Shown: positions 59,749-64,000 of the stretch, piece by piece
Position numbering within the stretch: the first letter of the stretch is position 1
Layout: every line of letters begins with the position of its first letter
Assembly: GCA_045638005.1 (NCBI GenBank)
Contig: JAZUAN010000011.1
Span: forward strand, 32,689 to 96,688
Source of the DNA: URNF01 sp045638005
GTDB lineage: Bacteria > Bacillota > Clostridia > Oscillospirales > Acutalibacteraceae
Direction of reading: 5' to 3'
DNA length: 64,000 bases
Made by a program: the position numbers and the translations under genes
The notes under the pieces: generated by a model
Database searches by the model: none
Told to the model about the DNA's origin: nothing
The model's input: only the letters and a program-made list of their open reading frames with translations

Positions 59749-60381
59749 ATGCAAAAAGCTATCATCGGCAAGAAGATGGGCATGACCCAGATCTTCGATG
59801 AAAAGGGTAACGTTGTCCCGGTCACCGTCATTGAGGCGGGCCCCTGCGTTGTCGTGCAGAAAAAGACCGTGGAAAACGACGGCTATGCCGCCGTACAGTA
59901 CGGCTTCGGCGAGATTGCTCCGAAGAACGTAACCAAACCCTTAAAGGGTCATTTCGACAAAGCGGAAGTTGCTCCCAAGAGAGTTCTCCGCGAGTTCCGT
60001 CTTGACAACGCTGACAATGCAAATGTCGGCGACCTCGTGAAAGCGGACGTTTTCGCTGCAGGCGACCATGTGGACGTTGTCGGTACCAGCAAAGGTAAAG
60101 GCTACGCCGGCGTTATCAAACGTTGGAACCACGCTCGTCTGAAAGAGACTCACGGTAGCGGCCCCGTTGCTCGCCACTCCGGTTCTCAGGGCGTTATCGA
60201 CCCGGCCCGCGTATTCAAGGGCATGAAGGGTGCCGGTCATTTGGGCGCTGAGCGCGTGACCGTGCAGAATCTGGAAGTTGTCAAAGTTGACGTAGAGAAC
60301 AACCTCATCGCTGTTAAAGGCGCCATCCCCGGCCCCAAAAACGGCATCGTGGTTCTCACCGACAGCGTCAAGAACGCTTGA
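59749..60381 (+). CDS. rplC: 50S ribosomal protein L3
   Basis: The 210-residue protein matches L3 (AIIGKKMGMTQIFDEKGNVVPVTVIE). A 146-base spacer with several hairpins separates it from rpsJ, longer than usual within an S10 operon. ATGGAGG precedes the ATG. Confidence 0.98.
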   Translation: MQKAIIGKKMGMTQIFDEKGNVVPVTVIEAGPCVVVQKKTVENDGYAAVQYGFGEIAPKNVTKPLKGHFDKAEVAPKRVLREFRLDNADNANVGDLVKADVFAAGDHVDVVGTSKGKGYAGVIKRWNHARLKETHGSGPVARHSGSQGVIDPARVFKGMKGAGHLGAERVTVQNLEVVKVDVENNLIAVKGAIPGPKNGIVVLTDSVKNA

Positions 60382-60398
60382 GAGGAGGATAAACCATA

Positions 60399-61022
60399 AT
60401 GGCTACTGTTAAAACCTATGATATGCTCGGTAAAGAAACCGGCACTATGGAACTGGCTGCAGAGGTGTTCGGCATCGAACCCAACGCTGTTGTTATGCAC
60501 ACCGCTGTTGTGAATTTCCTCGCTAATCAGCGTCAGGGCACCCAGTCCACCAAAACCCGTACCGAAGTTTCCGGCGGCGGCAAAAAGCCCTGGAGACAGA
60601 AGGGCACCGGTCATGCGCGTCAGGGTTCCACCCGTGCTCCCCAGTGGACTCACGGTGGCGTGGCGCTCGGCCCGAAGCCCCGCTCCTACAACTACGTCCT
60701 GCCCAAGAAGGTCCGCAGACTCGCTCTGAAATCTGCGCTGTCTTCCAAAGTGGCTGAAGGCGAGTTGCTGGTGCTCGACGAGCTGAAACTCGACGAGATC
60801 AAAACCAAGACCGTTGCGACCATGTTCGCTGCGCTGGGCGTAGAGAAGAAGGTCCTGCTGGTCCTGCCGGAGAAAAACGACGTGGCTGTTCTGTCCACCC
60901 GTAACATCGCCGGTGCCAAGACCGCTCTGGTCAACACCCTGAACACCTATGACATCTTGAACGCTGACAAGATCATCGTTGTGAAAGATGCCGTTGCAAA
61001 GATTGAGGAGGTATACAGATGA
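60399..61022 (+). CDS. rplD: 50S ribosomal protein L4
   Basis: The 207-residue protein is L4, with the long internal loop (SGGGKKPWRQKGTGHARQGS) that lines the exit tunnel. It lies 17 bases after rplC and overlaps rplW by four bases. Confidence 0.97.
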   Translation: MATVKTYDMLGKETGTMELAAEVFGIEPNAVVMHTAVVNFLANQRQGTQSTKTRTEVSGGGKKPWRQKGTGHARQGSTRAPQWTHGGVALGPKPRSYNYVLPKKVRRLALKSALSSKVAEGELLVLDELKLDEIKTKTVATMFAALGVEKKVLLVLPEKNDVAVLSTRNIAGAKTALVNTLNTYDILNADKIIVVKDAVAKIEEVYR

Positions 61023-61312
61023 GCACTGCACGTGATATCATCCTGGCTCCGGTTATCACCGAGAAAGCCGTCTCCGTTCTGCCTGAGAAGAAATACACCT
61101 TCCGTGTAAAGAAAGACGCGAACAAAATCGCGATCGCTCAGGCTGTGGAAGAGATCTTCGGCGTGAAAGTCGCGAAGGTCAACACCATCAGCATGAAAGG
61201 CCGCCTGCGCCGTATGGGCCGTCACGAGGGTTACACCTCTGACTGGAAAAAGGCGATCGTCACGCTGACCGAAGACTCCAAGACCATCGAGTTCTTCGAC
61301 GGCATGTTCTAA
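61019..61312 (+). CDS. rplW: 50S ribosomal protein L23
   Basis: The 97-residue protein is L23 (IILAPVITEKA; KVNTISMKGRLRRMG), the docking site for signal recognition particle and trigger factor at the tunnel exit. It overlaps rplD by four bases. Confidence 0.97.
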   Translation: MSTARDIILAPVITEKAVSVLPEKKYTFRVKKDANKIAIAQAVEEIFGVKVAKVNTISMKGRLRRMGRHEGYTSDWKKAIVTLTEDSKTIEFFDGMF

Positions 61313-61399
61313 AAAGAACCGCTGCAAGGCAACGTATGGGAACGGTGATGGGTTACCATCCGACCGTGTCCCGCAAAGCCAAGAAAAGGAGAGTATATT

Positions 61400-62233
61400 A
61401 TGGCTATTAAAGTGTATAAGCCGACAACTCCCGGTCGCCGCGGCATGTCCGTTATTGATTACAGCGAACTGTCCAAGGTAGCACCGGAGAAGAGCTTGCT
61501 GGCTCCGAAAAACAAAAAGGCCGGCCGTAACAGCTATGGCCGCATCACTGTCCGTCATCGTGGCGGCGGCAACCGCAAGAAGTACAGAATTATCGACTTC
61601 AAGCGCGGCAACGCCGGTGTCACCGGTACCGTGATGACCCTCGAGTATGATCCCAACCGTACCGCGCACATCGCGCTGGTGCAGTATGAAGACGGCGAGA
61701 AGCGCTACATCATCGCTCCCGCAGGTCTGAAAGTTGGCGACAAAGTTTCCGCCGGCGCTGATGCTGACATCAAACCCGGTAACGCTCTGCCGCTCGCGAA
61801 CATCCCGACCGGTACCTTCATCCACAACGTGGAGCTGTATCCGGGCAAAGGCGCTCAGCTCGCTCGTGCCGCCGGCACCATGGCGCAGCTGATGGGCAAA
61901 GAGGGTGCGCTCGCGATGGTGCGTCTGCCCTCCGGCGAGATGCGCTACGTTCCCATGAACTGCATGGCCACCATCGGTCAGGTCGGTAACATGGATCATG
62001 CTAACGAAAAGATCGGTAAGGCCGGTCGTAAACGTCACATGGGTTGGCGTCCGCAGGTTCGCGGTTCTGTTATGAACCCCTGTGATCACCCGCACGGCGG
62101 TGGTGAGGGCAAGTCCCCCATCGGTCGTCCCGGTCCTGTGACTCCCTGGGGCAAACCTGCTCTGGGTCATAAGACTCGCAAAACCCACAACCGCTCCGAT
62201 AAATTTATCGTGAAGCGTCGCGACAGCAAGTAA
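61400..62233 (+). CDS. rplB: 50S ribosomal protein L2
   Basis: The 277-residue protein is L2 (MAIKVYKPTTPGRRGMSV; PHGGGEGKSPIGRP), needed for peptidyl transferase centre assembly. It lies 87 bases after rplW; the spacer holds a small hairpin. AAAGGAGAG precedes the ATG. Confidence 0.98.
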   Translation: MAIKVYKPTTPGRRGMSVIDYSELSKVAPEKSLLAPKNKKAGRNSYGRITVRHRGGGNRKKYRIIDFKRGNAGVTGTVMTLEYDPNRTAHIALVQYEDGEKRYIIAPAGLKVGDKVSAGADADIKPGNALPLANIPTGTFIHNVELYPGKGAQLARAAGTMAQLMGKEGALAMVRLPSGEMRYVPMNCMATIGQVGNMDHANEKIGKAGRKRHMGWRPQVRGSVMNPCDHPHGGGEGKSPIGRPGPVTPWGKPALGHKTRKTHNRSDKFIVKRRDSK

Positions 62234-62253
62234 TCGAAAGGAGATCAAGATTT

Positions 62254-62526
62254 ATGAGCAGAAGCGTAAAGAAGGGTCCTTTCGTGCAGCCTGTGCTGTT
62301 GAAAAGGATTCAGGAAATGAATGCCTCCGGCGAAAAACGCATCTTGAAGACCTGGAGCCGCGCCTCCACCATCTTCCCGGATTTCGTCGGTCATACTATC
62401 GCGGTCCACGACGGCCGCAAACATGTTCCGGTATATGTGACCGAGGACATGGTTGGCCACAAACTGGGTGAGTTTGCTCCCACTCGTACCTTCAAAGGTC
62501 ATGTGGGTTCCAAAACCAGCGGCTGA
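62254..62526 (+). CDS. rpsS: 30S ribosomal protein S19
   Basis: The 90-residue protein is S19 (MSRSVKKGPFVQPVLLKRI; KTWSRASTIFPDFVGHTIAV). It lies 20 bases after rplB in the conserved order. Confidence 0.97.
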   Translation: MSRSVKKGPFVQPVLLKRIQEMNASGEKRILKTWSRASTIFPDFVGHTIAVHDGRKHVPVYVTEDMVGHKLGEFAPTRTFKGHVGSKTSG

Positions 62527-62548
62527 TAACGGAAAGGAGAGAAACACC

Positions 62549-62884
62549 ATGGAAGCAAGGGCACAAGCAACCTATGTCCGTATTTCCCCTCGCAAAGTGA
62601 AGATCGTTCTCGACCTCATCCGCAACAAGCCGGTTGACGAAGCGATGGCGATCGTGAAATTTACCCCCAAAGCTGCTTGCGAGCCGATCGCAAAGTTGCT
62701 GAAATCCGCGACTGCCAATGCGGAAAACAATCTGAATCTCGACAGAAAAGATCTGTATGTTTCGGAATGTTTCGTCTGCCCGGGTCCGATTCTCAAGAGA
62801 ATCCGTCCCCGTGCGCAGGGCCGCGCTTATCGCATCGAAAAGAGAACTTCACACATCACCTTAGTGCTTAAGGAACAAGAATAA
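62549..62884 (+). CDS. rplV: 50S ribosomal protein L22
   Basis: The 111-residue protein is L22 (RISPRKVKIVLDLIRNKPVD; RAYRIEKRTSHITLVL), whose loop lines the exit tunnel. The ATG at 62549 follows GGAAAGGAGAG; an upstream extension overlaps rpsS and is not used. Confidence 0.97.
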   Translation: MEARAQATYVRISPRKVKIVLDLIRNKPVDEAMAIVKFTPKAACEPIAKLLKSATANAENNLNLDRKDLYVSECFVCPGPILKRIRPRAQGRAYRIEKRTSHITLVLKEQE

Positions 62885-62903
62885 GCGAAGGAGGAGGTAC
62901 ATT

Positions 62904-63569
62904 ATGGGACAGAAAGTTAATCCCCACGGCCTTAGAGTCGGCATTATCAAGAATTGGGATTCTCGCTGGTTCGTAAAGGATAAGGATTTCGGCGACACGC
63001 TGGTATCCGACTACAACCTGCGTAAGTATCTGAAACAGACCCTGTTCGCTGCAGGCGTCTCTAAAATCGAGATCGAGCGTGATGCTTCCCGCGTACGCGT
63101 GAACATCCACTGTGCCAAGCCGGGCATCGTCATCGGCAAGGGCGGCGCTGAGATCGAAAAACTGCGTGCGACCTGTGAAAAGAAATTGGGCAAAGCGACC
63201 CTTCTGAACATCGTTGAGGTGAAGAACCCCGACGTGGATGCACAGCTCGTCGCTGAAAACATTGCGCAGCAGCTGGAAAAACGTATCGCTTTCCGTCGTG
63301 CCATGAAACAGGCCATCGGTCGCGCGATGAAGCTGGGCGCTAAGGGTATCAAAACCCAGTGTGCCGGTCGCTTGGGCGGCGCTGAAATCGCTCGCACCGA
63401 GCAGTACCATGAAGGCACCATCCCGCTGCAGACCCTGCGTGCGGATATTGATTACGGTTTCGCTGAGGCGAACACCACCTACGGTAGAATCGGCGTTAAA
63501 GTTTGGCTCTATCGCGGCGAGGTGCTTGCCGGTGCTGCGAAGCCCCGTCGTGAAGGAGGCCGTAAGTAA
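62904..63569 (+). CDS. rpsC: 30S ribosomal protein S3
   Basis: The 221-residue protein is S3 (MGQKVNPHGLRVGIIKNWDS) with a KH domain (IVIGKGGAEIEKLR) at the mRNA entry. GGAGGAGG precedes the ATG. It overlaps rplP by one base (TAATG). Confidence 0.98.
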   Translation: MGQKVNPHGLRVGIIKNWDSRWFVKDKDFGDTLVSDYNLRKYLKQTLFAAGVSKIEIERDASRVRVNIHCAKPGIVIGKGGAEIEKLRATCEKKLGKATLLNIVEVKNPDVDAQLVAENIAQQLEKRIAFRRAMKQAIGRAMKLGAKGIKTQCAGRLGGAEIARTEQYHEGTIPLQTLRADIDYGFAEANTTYGRIGVKVWLYRGEVLAGAAKPRREGGRK

Positions 63570-63991
63570 TGCTGTTACCTAAGAGAGTTAAATACCGCCG
63601 CGTTCACAGAGGCCGCCTGACCGGTAAGGCTTATCGCGGTAACGAAATCAGCTACGGACAGTTTGGTCTGCAGGCTACCGAGCCCGCATGGATCACTTCC
63701 CGTCAGATCGAGGCAGCCCGTATCGCTATGACCCGTTACATCAAACGTGGCGGTCAGGTATGGATCAAAATCTTCCCCGACAAACCCATCACCGAGAAAC
63801 CCGCTGAGACCCGCATGGGTTCCGGTAAAGGTTCTCCCGAATATTGGGTAGCGGTTGTAAAACCGGGCCGCATCATGTTTGAGATTGCCGGCGTCAGCGA
63901 GGAAGTAGCGCAGGAAGCTATGCGTCTTGCCGCTAACAAGCTGCCCATCAAATGTAAATTTGTGACCAAGGAAACGGATGGTGAGCAGTAA
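63569..63991 (+). CDS. rplP: 50S ribosomal protein L16
   Basis: The 140-residue protein is L16 (MLLPKRVKYRRVHRG; VKPGRIMFEIAGVSEEVA). It begins in the stop codon of rpsC and its own stop overlaps the next start. Confidence 0.98.
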   Translation: MLLPKRVKYRRVHRGRLTGKAYRGNEISYGQFGLQATEPAWITSRQIEAARIAMTRYIKRGGQVWIKIFPDKPITEKPAETRMGSGKGSPEYWVAVVKPGRIMFEIAGVSEEVAQEAMRLAANKLPIKCKFVTKETDGEQ

Positions 63992-64000
63992 TGAAAAAAG
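63991..64000 (+). CDS. Start of the next S10-operon gene, probably L29 (partial)
   Basis: An ATG overlaps the rplP stop codon (TAATG) and begins Met-Lys-Lys before the window ends. Operon order predicts rpmC (L29); ten bases cannot prove it. Confidence 0.5.

Noticed and set aside
60947..62248. 433-residue open frame antisense to rplW-rplB
   Set aside because: It overlaps two certain ribosomal protein genes and has no start signal.

Overview
The window is a stretch of bacterial chromosome spanning a replication origin. The gene content suggests an anaerobic Firmicute, probably class Clostridia and order Oscillospirales (inference from gene content and style; no rRNA gene is present). Pointers are pyruvate formate-lyase and rubrerythrin, RemB, a SpoVAE homologue, DnaA-trio/DnaA-box origin architecture between dnaA and dnaN, strong AGGAGG-type ribosome binding sites with occasional TTG and GTG starts, and moderate GC content. 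No insertion sequence, prophage, CRISPR array, tRNA or rRNA gene was seen.

Left arm (1-25 kb). It starts with a cut-off membrane-anchored protein, then mnmE, a phosphoribosyltransferase-like gene, an ECF transporter S component, a UPF0340 protein and a YerB-like lipoprotein. A phosphate module follows: two tandem Na/Pi cotransporter paralogues with PhoU-like tails, then a PhoBR-type two-component system. Next come a small XRE regulator with paired operators, then parB-rsmG-mnmG with three parS-like sites and a family of hairpin repeats. After a polysaccharide deacetylase lies the origin operon, reading leftward: dnaA, dnaN, S4 protein, recF, remB, gyrB, a YcxB-like membrane protein and gyrA.

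Origin and right arm (25-45 kb). oriC lies between dnaA and dnaN, with one perfect and several near-perfect DnaA boxes, a GC patch, a DnaA-trio run and an AT-rich stretch. Rightward run rpmH, rnpA, yidD, yidC and jag; rpmH and rnpA are separated by an unusual inverted-repeat element. Then come a DUF1846 gene, an NSS-family transporter with a broken small gene behind it, lepA, pflBA under a ZTP (pfl) riboswitch, prmA-rsmE, a CNNM/CorC-type membrane protein, a PAP2 phosphatase, a 2-hydroxyacid dehydrogenase, a hexapeptide-repeat protein and rplM-rpsI.

Right end (45-64 kb). A mixed segment holds an SLOG protein, rubrerythrin, a solitary spoVAE, a MATE transporter, a lipoprotein, a small membrane exporter and an HD-domain protein. 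The ribosomal and transcription cluster begins with rpmG-secE-nusG-rplK-rplA, then rplJL behind an L10 leader. Where rpoB, rpoC and the str operon usually follow, there is instead a surface-protein remnant, an ABC exporter and a Thr-rich surface protein. The S10 operon then runs off the right edge. Most genes point away from the origin, as expected for leading-strand bias; exceptions lie mainly in the accessory patches.
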